From Tychonema bourrellyi FEM_GT703 (GTDB lineage: Bacteria > Cyanobacteriota > Cyanobacteriia > Cyanobacteriales > Microcoleaceae), in assembly GCF_002412335.2 (NCBI RefSeq), contig NZ_NXIB02000017.1, positions 8,267 to 59,412 of the forward strand: a DNA stretch of 51,146 nucleotides. Reading direction: 5' to 3'. Below, piece by piece: positions 17,277 to 24,919 of the stretch (position 1 is its first letter; every line of letters starts with the position of its first letter). A program made the translations under genes and the position numbers. The notes beneath the pieces are model-generated. The model saw nothing but the letters and a program-made list of their open reading frames with translations, did no database searches and was not told the origin of the DNA.

Positions 17277-17882
17277 TCAATAGGGAGTTGCTGCAATTGT
17301 CATCGTCTTTTTCTGCACATCAAACTGCATTTCATCGACAACAAATTGTCGTTTATTTTTTCCATCTCCCACAATAACTGAATTGAGACTGTCCAACTTG
17401 TCAAGAGAAAGAACAGACCCTAGCTTCACATCCGCTTGACCTTTATTCGGATCTAGCAAGCGAAAAGCGTTCATAGGAATACCGCGCCAAGTCTCTGGAC
17501 GGCCTTTCGCTGGAGTGCCATCGCCCCGCACCTTTGGCATCTCACCATTGCTCAGATAAACTTCCGCAGTTTTGGGAAACACGATTTTCTCAATTTGACT
17601 CAAGGGGATCGATACCTTGTCCCTCCCTCGCTGGAGCGATATTTTTTGCGTTTTCTCATCAATCTCTACAACTCTACCGCTTGTTGGTTCGCCCTTTTTC
17701 ATAGAAATTTTTGCAATTGTCGGCAACGCTACGGGTATCGCCTGACTACCGCTAGCCTGTGCTTGTACCGATCGCACATTCTGTTTCTGGACATCCTGAC
17801 TGGCCGCATTAACCTGTGCAGCCATACCCGCTGTCACCGTAAAAAGTGCTACAACTAGAAAAGAAAGTGTTTTGTATTTCAT
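17277..17882 (-). CDS. Exported hypothetical protein
   Basis: A 201-residue protein with a clear signal peptide (KYKTLSFLVVALFTVTAGMAAQVNA, cleavage likely after the second AxA). The mature part has a short low-complexity start and then a beta-rich segment (GEPTSGRVVEIDEKTQKISLQRGRDKVSIPLSQIEKIVFP) resembling small SH3/Sm-like barrels that hold a GxV...ID...I.L pattern, followed by WRGIPMNAFRLLDPNKGQADVKL. I do not recognise a named family. It is divergent from the membrane protein gene at 17966, with 83 bp between starts. Confidence 0.7.
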   Translation of the reverse strand: MKYKTLSFLVVALFTVTAGMAAQVNAASQDVQKQNVRSVQAQASGSQAIPVALPTIAKISMKKGEPTSGRVVEIDEKTQKISLQRGRDKVSIPLSQIEKIVFPKTAEVYLSNGEMPKVRGDGTPAKGRPETWRGIPMNAFRLLDPNKGQADVKLGSVLSLDKLDSLNSVIVGDGKNKRQFVVDEMQFDVQKKTMTIAATPY

Positions 17883-17965
17883 AGTCCCCTAAACCCCCTT
17901 CAAGGCGAAGCGTTAACCCCAATACTATTATACAATTATACTTCACATCCCTTGAAGGTGATTCC

Positions 17966-18859
17966 GTGACCGCTTCTCCCCAACCTACTCCCGAATCGAA
18001 TATTTTAGGCAACTTTGCCAGTGTAATTGGCTTATTCGGTGCCGCTTTGTTTTTCACCGGCTGGATTTATCGCTGGTCTTATTTTTCCTGCTTTCAGCTA
18101 AATGTAATTACCCTCGATTTACCAGTAGAATCGTTTTTCCTAGTACCCCTTCAGGTTTTTTTAGGTGATGGCTGGACAATCGTCAAAAGTGCGATCGCCT
18201 TTCTGCTGACATCCCTGGCAATTTATCATACTTTATGGCTGGTTAACAGTATCAATAAGACAATTGCTACAAAAATCTATCGGATAAATAGACTGTGGCG
18301 CTTATCTGCTCGTACAAGAGGATTATCGTTGCTTCATCGCTTCCTGAAGTCTTGGCAGCGATTCAATATCAATAGATATAACTCGATCAAATTATTGCGA
18401 TCGCTCGTTGACGAAATTATCATCGTCGGTTGGGTATTGCTAGTCTTATTCTGGTCAGCTTACCACCAAGGCATTGCCGATGCCCGACGCGATGCCGGGG
18501 AAAATTCGTCTTTACCCGCCGTTGTTTTAATTGGCAAGGAAGACAACATTGCTTTAGGCAGAAAACTCAATGATGCCTTTGATGACAAACTTACTCTAGA
18601 AAAGTATAAATTCATTGGCGATAAAGGTTTATTTGATGATTGGCTAAATAAGGCGGATACGGATACTTCTAACCCCAAAGAACCTAGAGTTTGGCGGTTA
18701 CTTTTGGAGAGAGGAAACTGGATTTATCTGTTTCCGGCTTTAACAAAAGAAGAGCAAAAAGACCCTAAAGCACGTCCGCCAGTGATGGCAATTCAACAAA
18801 GTCAATCCGGCGATCAATTGTTAATTATCAGTCCCGCACCTTCTCAACCTTCTAAATAA
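17966..18859 (+). CDS. Membrane protein of unknown function
   Basis: A 297-residue protein starting at GTG. GAAG/GAAGGTG precedes it by a few bases, supporting that start. Hydrophobic spans lie at about residues 15-35 (ASVIGLFGAALFFTGWIY), 50-65, 75-95 (SAIAFLLTSLAIYHTLWLV) and 155-175 (IIIVGWVLLVLFWSAYHQG). The region between spans 3 and 4 is basic, thus probably cytoplasmic. The C-terminal 120 residues are soluble with KEDNIALGRKLNDAF and RLLLERGNWIYLFPALTKEEQ. No family was recognised. It is followed by the Mla-type operon but 194 bp and a heptamer array separate them. Confidence 0.7.
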   Translation: MTASPQPTPESNILGNFASVIGLFGAALFFTGWIYRWSYFSCFQLNVITLDLPVESFFLVPLQVFLGDGWTIVKSAIAFLLTSLAIYHTLWLVNSINKTIATKIYRINRLWRLSARTRGLSLLHRFLKSWQRFNINRYNSIKLLRSLVDEIIIVGWVLLVLFWSAYHQGIADARRDAGENSSLPAVVLIGKEDNIALGRKLNDAFDDKLTLEKYKFIGDKGLFDDWLNKADTDTSNPKEPRVWRLLLERGNWIYLFPALTKEEQKDPKARPPVMAIQQSQSGDQLLIISPAPSQPSK

Positions 18860-18989
18860 ATTAGGGCCTGGTCATTGGTAACAAGTTAAGCTTGTATGGC
18901 AGTTGTCAAGGGAGTCCGTCTCTGTTTCCCAGCGATCGAGCATGAGCCTCGAACCCACATTCTATGTCCTAACCGCCTTGGCGGTTGCT

Positions 18990-19012
18990 ATATTAGTCAT
19001 TAGTCATTAGCT
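18990..19012. repeat. Short TAGTCAT heptamer array upstream of the Mla-type ATPase gene
   Basis: Three near-perfect TTAGTCA/TAGTCAT units are seen before an AGACCGATCGGTG stretch and the start codon at 19054. This is the same heptamer family as the arrays at 19838-19891 and 20291-20334. The rest of the 18860-19053 gap shows no gene. Confidence 0.75.
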
Positions 19013-19053
19013 AGACCGATCGGTGAGAACTGACAACATTTTAATCACATCTT

Positions 19054-19836
19054 ATGACTGAGCCTCTAATCGAACTCAAGGGGATAAGTAAGTCCTTTGG
19101 TCAGAGTCCGATCCTCAATGGAGTCGATCTGAAGATTTATCGTGGAGAGGCCCTGGCAATTATTGGCCCTTCCGGGACAGGGAAATCTACGATTTTGCGG
19201 ATCATTGCGGGTTTGCTGGTTCCAGATGCCGGTGAGATTTTTGTTCAGGGACAGCGCAGGATGGGATGGGTGGACGACGTGGCAGATCCGATCGGGATTG
19301 GGATGGTGTTTCAACAAGCGGCTTTGTTTGATTCGCTGACGGTGGAGGAGAATGTCGGTTTTTTACTGTATCAGCATTCTAAGCTGCCGCGCCGCCGGAT
19401 TCGAGAATTGGTGGAGGAAAAGCTGGAGATGGTTGGTTTGCCGAAAATTGGCGATCGCTATCCGGCGCAGTTGTCTGGGGGAATGCGGAAGCGCGTCAGT
19501 TTTGCCCGCGCAATTATGGCAAATCCTGATAATGCTAGAGATAATCCAGAGGTTTTGTTATACGACGAACCGACGGCGGGTTTAGATCCCATCGCTTCAA
19601 CGGTAATTGAAGATTTAATCCGCGATTTGCAGAGGGCTCAGGGTGTTTGCAGCACTTATGCGATCGTCACTCACCAACAAAGTACCATCCATCGCACAGC
19701 CGATCGCATCGTGTTTCTCTATCAAGGCAAGGTGCAGTGGGAGGGAACAGTCAGCGACATTGCATCGACAGATAATTTATTAATTCAACAATTTTTTAGT
19801 GGCAGTGTTACTGGGCCGATTCAAGTTATTGGATAG
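19054..19836 (+). CDS. Mla-type (MlaF-like) ABC transporter ATPase
   Basis: A 260-residue ABC ATPase: GPSGTGKSTILRIIAGL (Walker A), QLSGGMRKRVSFARAI (signature; the GGMRKR form is typical of MlaF/TTG2A/Mkl), VLLYDEPTAGLDP (Walker B). MlaF-like ATPases drive lipid movement between membranes together with an MlaE permease and an MCE (MlaD) protein; cyanobacterial homologues are linked to lipid trafficking at the envelope. The MCE gene lies downstream at 20342, split from it by an inserted four-helix-bundle gene. No MlaE permease is in the window. Confidence 0.92.
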   Translation: MTEPLIELKGISKSFGQSPILNGVDLKIYRGEALAIIGPSGTGKSTILRIIAGLLVPDAGEIFVQGQRRMGWVDDVADPIGIGMVFQQAALFDSLTVEENVGFLLYQHSKLPRRRIRELVEEKLEMVGLPKIGDRYPAQLSGGMRKRVSFARAIMANPDNARDNPEVLLYDEPTAGLDPIASTVIEDLIRDLQRAQGVCSTYAIVTHQQSTIHRTADRIVFLYQGKVQWEGTVSDIASTDNLLIQQFFSGSVTGPIQVIG

Positions 19837-19837
19837 T

Positions 19838-19891
19838 CATTAGTCAGCAGTCATTAGTCATTAGTCATTAGTCAGCAGTCATTAGTTATTA
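19838..19891. repeat. Heptamer array (left side of the four-helix-bundle gene)
   Basis: TAGTCAT units, some as TAGTCAG, run from the stop of the ATPase gene to just before the ribosome-binding site of the four-helix-bundle gene. The array is inverted relative to the one at 20291-20334, so the two could pair across the gene. Confidence 0.88.
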
Positions 19892-19905
19892 GGAGCGAGG
19901 GTAAT

Positions 19906-20286
19906 ATGGCAACAAAAAGTTTTCAGGAATTGCGGGTTTATAAATTATCAGAACGACTAGCTGATGAAATTTGGACAACTGTTAACACTTGGGAGCCATT
20001 TGCCAAAAATACGATCGGCCAACAAATTGTCCGTTCAGCCGATAGCATCGGTGCTAACATAGCAGAAGGAGTCGGACGAGGCAGCTATCAAGACAATAGA
20101 CGTTTTGTCAAGATAGCTAGAGGTTCTTTGTATGAAACTCAACACTGGTTGAGACGAGCTTACACTCGAAACCTTTTAACCGTTGAACAAGTAAATACAT
20201 TCACAACAATCATTAATGACTTAGCCCCTCAATTAAACTCATACCTACAATCTATCGGGTCATCTCCTAAAAATCATCATGAATAA
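19906..20286 (+). CDS. Four-helix-bundle protein (23S rRNA intervening-sequence protein family)
   Basis: A 126-residue protein with the family pattern FQELRVYKLSERLADEIW at the start, IGQQIVRSADSIGANIAEGVGRGSYQDNRRFVKIARGSLYETQHWLRRAY in the middle and a final helix. The family was first found inside intervening sequences of spirochaete 23S rRNA genes; here it is free-standing. It forms a small helical bundle and its function is unknown. AGGAG lies 13 nt before the start. It interrupts an Mla-type operon and sits between inverted heptamer arrays, which suggests it arrived as an insertion (inference). Confidence 0.92.
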   Translation: MATKSFQELRVYKLSERLADEIWTTVNTWEPFAKNTIGQQIVRSADSIGANIAEGVGRGSYQDNRRFVKIARGSLYETQHWLRRAYTRNLLTVEQVNTFTTIINDLAPQLNSYLQSIGSSPKNHHE

Positions 20287-20290
20287 CAAA

Positions 20291-20334
20291 TAGCTAATGA
20301 CTAATGACCAATGACTAATGACTAATAACTAAGG
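20291..20334. repeat. Heptamer array (right side of the four-helix-bundle gene)
   Basis: ATGACTA/ATGACCA units, the reverse complement of the TAGTCAT array at 19838-19891, fill the gap up to the ribosome-binding site of the MCE gene. The array stops where AAGGAGG begins. Confidence 0.88.
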
Positions 20335-20341
20335 AGGAAAT

Positions 20342-21844
20342 ATGCGATCGCGAACTGTAAGAGAAGGTTCTGTCGGGTTTTTAATTTTAGTAGGAATCGG
20401 CTTATTTGGAGGCTTAGTCCTCTGGCTGCGTGGCGTACAAATTGGCAACCGCACTTACAAATTCACCGTAGAGTTTGCCAGTGTCCAAGGAATGCAAATA
20501 GGCACACCAGTCAGATATCGCGGAGTTGCCGTCGGTAAAGTTACTACCCTCAAACCGGGTTCCAACGGGGTAGATGTGATCCTCGAAATTTCTCCTGGTA
20601 ACTTGGTCATGCCGCGCGATGTCGCGATCGAAGCCAATAAATCCGGTTTAATTGGGGAAGCATCGATCGACATTACACCAAACTCAATTCTAGCAGAATC
20701 ATTAATTACTGCCAATCCCTTGAGTGGCGACTGTCCCGCTGAAATTATCTGCAAAAATTCGCGTTTAAAAGGTCAAGCTGGAGTCAGTCTAGACGAACTA
20801 ATTCGCTCCACAGTTCGCCTCACCAACTTGTACACAGATCCCGCCCTATTCAATAATATTAAATCGATTTCTGAAAACACCGCAAATACGGCTAAAGGCG
20901 CGGCTAAACTCACTCAAGATTTATCTAGTTTGACCCAAACTGCGAAAGGAGAAATTAAAACTTTAAGTGAATCCGTGAAAGTAGATGTCAATAATTTAAG
21001 TCAATCAGTCAAAGGAGAATTGGGAAGTTTAAATCAATCAGTCAAAGGAGAATTGGGAAGTTTAAATCAATCATTGAAGGGAGAAGCTGGCAGTTTAAAT
21101 CAATCAGTCAAAAAAGAAATATCAGGAGTAGCCGCCGATGTTTCTCAAGTAGCAAAGACGGCGGACAGTTCCACAAAAGCGGTATCTGCCGCTGCTATAA
21201 ATTCAGCTAACTCAGTGACTAAAGCTGCTAATCAAATTACTTTAACAGCTAACGAACTCAATTCTCTAGTCACAACCAACAGATCAAGTTTAGTTTCAAC
21301 TCTGAATAATCTCAATCAAGCCAGTCAAGAAATTCGTGTCACTGTCAGCAGTTTGAGTCCGACCATTAATCGAATTAACCAAGGACAATTACTGAGCAAT
21401 CTAGAAAATTTATCAGCAAATGCGGCCCAAGCTGCTGCTAACTTGCGAGATTTATCTGGTAATGTGAATAATCCAGCAACATTCCTGTTATTACAACAAA
21501 CTTTAGACTCGGCACGCGCAGCACTTCAGAATGTGCATAAAATCACTGCCGATGTAGACGAAGTTACAGGTGATCCAGCTTTTCGCAATAACATTCGCAA
21601 GTTGTTGAACGGATTAGGAGGTTTGTTCAGTTCCACGGAACAATTGCAACAGCAAGTGAAAGTAGCTCAAACATTGGCTCCACTTTCTAGTCAATTGAAT
21701 ACCAATTTTAATCCCAGTGCAACGGCGGTAGTTTCATCTGCCAAGTCGAGGGTTTTGATTTTACAAAATAAACCAAAATCCCCGGTTGTACCATCGGAAA
21801 ATGCCGAAAAATCAGAATCTTTTGGCGTTGAAAATAATCCTTAA
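20342..21844 (+). CDS. MlaD/MCE-domain lipid transport protein
   Basis: A 500-residue protein with one N-terminal transmembrane helix (VGFLILVGIGLFGGLVLWL), then an MCE domain at about residues 35-120 (YKFTVEFASVQGMQIGTPVRYRGVAVGKV). MCE domains assemble into hexameric rings that carry lipids across the periplasm. Residues 150-400 are predicted long coiled-coil, including hendecad repeats (NQSVKGELGSL). It is thus longer than E. coli MlaD and closer to the needle-type or cyanobacterial/chloroplast (TGD2-like) proteins. A perfect AAGGAGG lies 4 nt upstream of the ATG. It works with the ATPase gene at 19054. Confidence 0.92.
   Translation: MRSRTVREGSVGFLILVGIGLFGGLVLWLRGVQIGNRTYKFTVEFASVQGMQIGTPVRYRGVAVGKVTTLKPGSNGVDVILEISPGNLVMPRDVAIEANKSGLIGEASIDITPNSILAESLITANPLSGDCPAEIICKNSRLKGQAGVSLDELIRSTVRLTNLYTDPALFNNIKSISENTANTAKGAAKLTQDLSSLTQTAKGEIKTLSESVKVDVNNLSQSVKGELGSLNQSVKGELGSLNQSLKGEAGSLNQSVKKEISGVAADVSQVAKTADSSTKAVSAAAINSANSVTKAANQITLTANELNSLVTTNRSSLVSTLNNLNQASQEIRVTVSSLSPTINRINQGQLLSNLENLSANAAQAAANLRDLSGNVNNPATFLLLQQTLDSARAALQNVHKITADVDEVTGDPAFRNNIRKLLNGLGGLFSSTEQLQQQVKVAQTLAPLSSQLNTNFNPSATAVVSSAKSRVLILQNKPKSPVVPSENAEKSESFGVENNP
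21001..21120. repeat. 33-bp tandem repeats in the MCE gene
   Basis: Units start at 21001, 21034, 21067 and 21100, the last partial. The first two are identical 33-mers and the third is diverged. Each encodes an 11-residue coiled-coil step (SVKGELGSLNQ). Copy number could vary between strains and change the length of the periplasmic stalk. Confidence 0.9.
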
Positions 21845-21871
21845 AATATTGTATGATTTAAGAACAGCCGT

Positions 21872-21949
21872 CAATTGGTTGATGGGGAATATGAATTGAT
21901 GGAATTTCGGGGATATGATAGAATTGAATCTAAGCTGTCTTGCATTTAA
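21872..21949 (+). pseudogene. Relic of the 3' end of a Uma2 family gene
   Basis: A 25-codon open stretch reads QLVDGEYELMEFRGYDRIES and a few more residues, then a stop. It aligns with QLVDGEYELAQFRGDNKIES near the end of the Uma2 protein at 22856-23482. No start or catalytic part is present. It lies just after the MCE gene. Confidence 0.8.
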
Positions 21950-22049
21950 ATTGCATACTTTAATCTTTATGGGAAAAGGTCAAATTTTCTCCCCATCTCC
22001 TCTTCTCCCCCTCTCCCTCTCTAGTTAATGAATAAGGAGCGAGTTCCCC

Positions 22050-22634
22050 ATGACTACAACATTAGAACAAAAATTAGATAGGCCATTGCTATTTCCAGGA
22101 TTAACCTGGGAACAATTCAAGACTTTAGAATCGATGCTGGATATTCCAGGTGTTCGATTGTCATTTTTAGATGGAGTTCTGGAGATAGAGAAAATGCCTG
22201 GAAGAAAACACGAAACAGCTAAGGGACGAATTGGTGCGCTGCTAGAACTTTACATGATGGCGGCAGAAATTGATTTCACCCCTACGGAGTCTCTGACTTT
22301 AGAAAATGAATCGAGAATGGTGAAGCGGGAAGCAGATAAATCTTACGAATTGGGTGCGGATAGAGAACGTCCAGATTTGGCGATCGAAGTTGTCGTCACT
22401 AGCGGTGGTATTGATAAACTGGAGGCTTATAAACGCCTGAAAATCCGTGAAGTTTGGTTTTGGGAAAAAAGCCAATTATCACTGTATGCTCTCAGAGAGG
22501 AAGGATACGAACAGATTGCTAGTTCGGAATTGCTACCAGAACTTGATATGGCTTTGTTTGTTAGGTGCATGAATATCCAGAATCATGTTGAGGCTGTCAA
22601 AGAATTTCGCAGTGGGTGCGATCGGGCTTTGTAG
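22050..22634 (+). CDS. Uma2 family endonuclease-like protein
   Basis: A 194-residue DUF820/Uma2 protein of the PD-(D/E)XK fold. It starts MTTTLEQKLDRPLLFPGLTWEQFKTLESML, and RPDLAIEVVVTSGGIDKLEAYKRLKIREVWFW is the core with the presumed metal ligands Asp and Glu. Its type (TWEQFK...REVWFW) matches the gene at 35703 rather than the YELHDG type at 22856. Such genes exist in dozens of copies in filamentous cyanobacteria; biochemical role unknown. AAGGAG lies 10 nt before the ATG. It is monocistronic by spacing. Confidence 0.92.
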   Translation: MTTTLEQKLDRPLLFPGLTWEQFKTLESMLDIPGVRLSFLDGVLEIEKMPGRKHETAKGRIGALLELYMMAAEIDFTPTESLTLENESRMVKREADKSYELGADRERPDLAIEVVVTSGGIDKLEAYKRLKIREVWFWEKSQLSLYALREEGYEQIASSELLPELDMALFVRCMNIQNHVEAVKEFRSGCDRAL

Positions 22635-22710
22635 TCAACAATAGCACTCGTAAATACACGACATTTGTTGTAGCACGGGCGTCCCGACACTACATTTGTT
22701 GTGGCACGGG

Positions 22711-22776
22711 CGTCCCGCCTGTGAGCTATCTGCGTCCCGCCTGTGAGCTATCTGCGTCCCGCCTGTGAGCTATCTG
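22711..22776. repeat. 22-bp tandem repeat, three copies
   Basis: The unit CGTCCCGCCTGTGAGCTATC plus TG is repeated three times without change at 22711, 22733 and 22755. Two further GCACGGGCGTCCCG motifs precede it. It lies between two Uma2 genes, no coding sense was seen, and three perfect copies without spacers do not make a CRISPR array. Confidence 0.9.
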
Positions 22777-22797
22777 CGGTTAAAAATAAAATTCGAT

Positions 22798-22845
22798 TAG
22801 TTGCAGCAAAAAAAAGTTTATAATAGATATACAACTCACAGGAAG
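22798..22845 (+). promoter_or_regulatory. Shared leader of Uma2 genes, copy 1
   Basis: A block beginning TAGTTGCAGC, with an A-run, a TATAAT at 22819-22824 and ACAACTCACAGGAAG as ribosome-binding region, is nearly identical to 23876-23923 in front of another Uma2 gene. No good -35 hexamer stands 17 bp from TATAAT, so the promoter call is tentative. The Shine-Dalgarno AGGAAG is 10 nt from the start at 22856. Confidence 0.65.
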
Positions 22846-22855
22846 AGCGATAGAC

Positions 22856-23482
22856 ATGATTCAAGCCTTAACAAAATTAGTAACATTTGACGAATTCATT
22901 GCGTGGTATCCTGAGAATTCAGAACGCCGCTACGAACTGCACGATGGAGTAATTGTTGAAATGCCAAAAGGAACTGGTCAACATTCAGAAGTCTCTGGAT
23001 TTCTCAACATAGAAGTCGGCATTTTGTGCCGCGCTGCGAACTTGCCTTATTTCCTTCCCAAAGAATGTGTCCTTAAGCCCGATCGCGACGAATCAGGATA
23101 TGAGCCAGATGTCATCGTTCTCGATCGCCAGCAAGTGATAAATGAACCGTATTGGGCAGCAGAATCAATCATTACAATGGGTTCATCGGTATGTTTAGCA
23201 GTAGAAGTAGTTAGCACTAACTGGCAGACTGACTATCTCACCAAACTGCGGGATTACGAAGAAATGGGCATTCTTGAATACTGGATTGTAGATTATTTGG
23301 GATTGGGCGGAAGACGTTACATTGGCAATCCCAAGCAACCAACAGTTTCGGTATATCAATTGGTTGACGGGGAGTACGAGTTGGCGCAGTTCCGGGGAGA
23401 TAATAAAATTGAATCGGCTGCTTTTCCAGAGTTAAACTTGACTGCTCAACAGGTGTTTGAAGCAGGCATTGTGAATGAATGA
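22856..23482 (+). CDS. Uma2 family endonuclease-like protein
   Basis: A 208-residue Uma2 protein of the VTFDEFIAWYPENSERRYELHDGVIVEMPKGTGQHSEVSGF type. GYEPDVIVLD, AVEVVSTNW and ILEYWIVDYLGLGGRRYIGNPKQPT are family blocks, with Asp, Glu and a later Lys (TKLRDYEE) able to form a PD-(D/E)XK site. It is a close paralogue of 40309-40938 and a relative of 37682-38287. The stop codon overlaps by ATGA with the next short frame, a truncated Uma2 of a different subtype. Its leader is shared with 23931. Confidence 0.93.
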   Translation: MIQALTKLVTFDEFIAWYPENSERRYELHDGVIVEMPKGTGQHSEVSGFLNIEVGILCRAANLPYFLPKECVLKPDRDESGYEPDVIVLDRQQVINEPYWAAESIITMGSSVCLAVEVVSTNWQTDYLTKLRDYEEMGILEYWIVDYLGLGGRRYIGNPKQPTVSVYQLVDGEYELAQFRGDNKIESAAFPELNLTAQQVFEAGIVNE

Positions 23483-23808
23483 GGAGGAAGGAGGAAGTAT
23501 CTGCTCAGGCGGATGAGTCTTATTGCTTGGAAAAGTTGAAGTCTATTCCTGATATATCGGTAGAAATCGTGTTTACTTCTGGTGGAAAAAGCAAGTTAAG
23601 TCGCTACCGGGCATTAGGAGTGCAGGAGGTGTGGTTTTGGGAAGATGGGCTGTTTACTTTGTACAATTTGGGTGCTGAGGGTTACGATCGCATCAACCGC
23701 AGCGAGTTAGTACCTGAGTTGGATTTCGAGTTGCTAACGCGGTGCGTGTTGATGAATTCGATCGGTGATGCGGCTTTGGAGTTCGATCGCGCGATCGGGC
23801 AAAATTAA
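23479..23808 (+). pseudogene. N-terminally truncated Uma2 gene
   Basis: This open frame of 109 codons starts by ATGA overlap, but its first recognisable part, VSAQADESYCLEKLK, is the middle of a Uma2 protein: compare VSVQADESYFIG at residue about 100 of 35703-36287. DISVEIVFTSGGKSKLSRYRALGVQEVWFWEDG and the C-terminus RCVLMNSIGDAALEFDRAIG are intact. The first 90-100 residues are absent, apparently fused to the end of the preceding Uma2 gene. Catalytic Asp/Glu/Lys of the core are still there, so a short translated product cannot be ruled out. Confidence 0.8.
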
Positions 23809-23875
23809 AGTTAAGGGGCGATTCCCAAAGGGAATAGCTTCGCACGCGCGTATTTTTTTTTGTAGGGGCGATCGA

Positions 23876-23923
23876 TAGTTGCAGCAAAAAAAAGTTTATA
23901 ATAAGTCTACAACTCACAGGAAG
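23876..23923 (+). promoter_or_regulatory. Shared leader of Uma2 genes, copy 2
   Basis: Nearly identical to 22798-22845: TAGTTGCAGC, A-run, TATAAT at 23897-23902, CTACAACTCACAGGAAG. AGGAAG is 7 nt before the ATG at 23931. The coding regions after the two leaders belong to different Uma2 subtypes. Confidence 0.65.
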
Positions 23924-23930
23924 CACGACC

Positions 23931-24725
23931 ATGACAGCAGTCGTTACCACCCTCAAAACTTCTGAAATCATATACCCTAGCGCTGATGGAGAACCAGTGG
24001 CAGAAACTTACGACCATGTTTATGCAATCTTAACCACTTTAGAAGTTTTAAAACAATACCTCGCAGACCGTCGAGCTACTGTTTTAGCCAACCAATATTT
24101 ATACTACGCTCAAGGTTTTTCCAAATTGCGTGTAGCACCTGATGTAATGGTGATTTTTGATGTAGAACCAGGTGGCAGAGATAATTACAAAATCTGGGAA
24201 GAAGGTCAAGTGCCGAAAGTGATTTTTGAAATCACATCACCGGGTACAAAGTCGGAAGATATAATCAATAAAAAAGAATTGTATGAGGGGATAGAAGTTC
24301 AGGAATATTGGTTATTTGACCCTAGAGGTGAATGGATTTCTGAACAATTGCGTGGGTATCGATTGGGGGAAGAGGGGTATGAATTAATTAGAGACAATCG
24401 CAGCGAAGTATTGCAATTGCGGTTAGAAATAGAAGGAAAACTGATTGGGTTTTATCGGGAAGATAATGGAGAGAAATTATTGATTCCTGATGAATTGGCT
24501 TCAGCTTTACAAGCAGAACGGCAGCGGGCAGAAGCGGAACGACAACGGGCAGAAGCGGAACGACAACGGGCAGAAGCTGAAAGTCAACGGGCAGAAGCTG
24601 AAAGTCAACGGGCAGAAGCCGAAAGTCAACGGGCAGAAGCTGAAAGTCAACGTGCGAATGAACTCGAATCTTTGCTAGCTAGTTATCGATCGCAGTTTGG
24701 AGAATTACCACAGGATAATGGCTAA
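23931..24725 (+). CDS. Uma2 family protein with a heptad-repeat coiled-coil tail
   Basis: A 264-residue protein. Residues 1-190 are a Uma2 domain of a third subtype: VAPDVMVIFDVEPGGRDNYKIWEEG, VIFEITSPGTKSEDIINKKELYEGIEVQEYWLFDPRGEW, with Asp, Glu and Lys (NKKELYE) in PD-(D/E)XK order. From about residue 190 comes a run of QRAEAE(R/S) heptads, a predicted coiled coil that may drive self-association. Such tails are common on cyanobacterial Uma2 proteins. It shares a leader with the gene at 22856 but not subtype. Confidence 0.93.
   Translation: MTAVVTTLKTSEIIYPSADGEPVAETYDHVYAILTTLEVLKQYLADRRATVLANQYLYYAQGFSKLRVAPDVMVIFDVEPGGRDNYKIWEEGQVPKVIFEITSPGTKSEDIINKKELYEGIEVQEYWLFDPRGEWISEQLRGYRLGEEGYELIRDNRSEVLQLRLEIEGKLIGFYREDNGEKLLIPDELASALQAERQRAEAERQRAEAERQRAEAESQRAEAESQRAEAESQRAEAESQRANELESLLASYRSQFGELPQDNG
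24522..24668. repeat. 21-bp tandem repeats encoding QRAEAE heptads
   Basis: Seven 21-bp steps, CAGCGGGCAGAAGCGGAAC-like early and AGTCAACGGGCAGAAGCTGA-like later, encode QRAEAER twice, QRAEAES four times and a final degenerate unit. The change from R to S versions shows expansion in two blocks. Confidence 0.88.
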
Positions 24726-24919
24726 AGATGGAGGGGTGCGATCGCACTTCACCAATTCGATCGCACTTCTAATTCTCAGCTAAATATACTTGACAAATCT
24801 AAATTTTTGTGTTAACCGAATCTCAAATTTTAAAACTGATCGTTTTGCGATCGAACTTGGGCATTCTAGATATAGGTACTGTGTAAGTGCCTGGAAACCT
24901 TATAGGCAAAGGATTGACG

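Noticed and set aside
18925-18985. TCGAACC-like stretch that on the minus strand reads GTGGGTTCGAGGC, like a tRNA T-arm
   Set aside because: No acceptor stem, D-arm or anticodon arm could be paired around it on either strand.
22711-22776. Three perfect 22-bp repeats as a CRISPR array
   Set aside because: Repeats are directly adjacent with no spacers and no cas genes are present.
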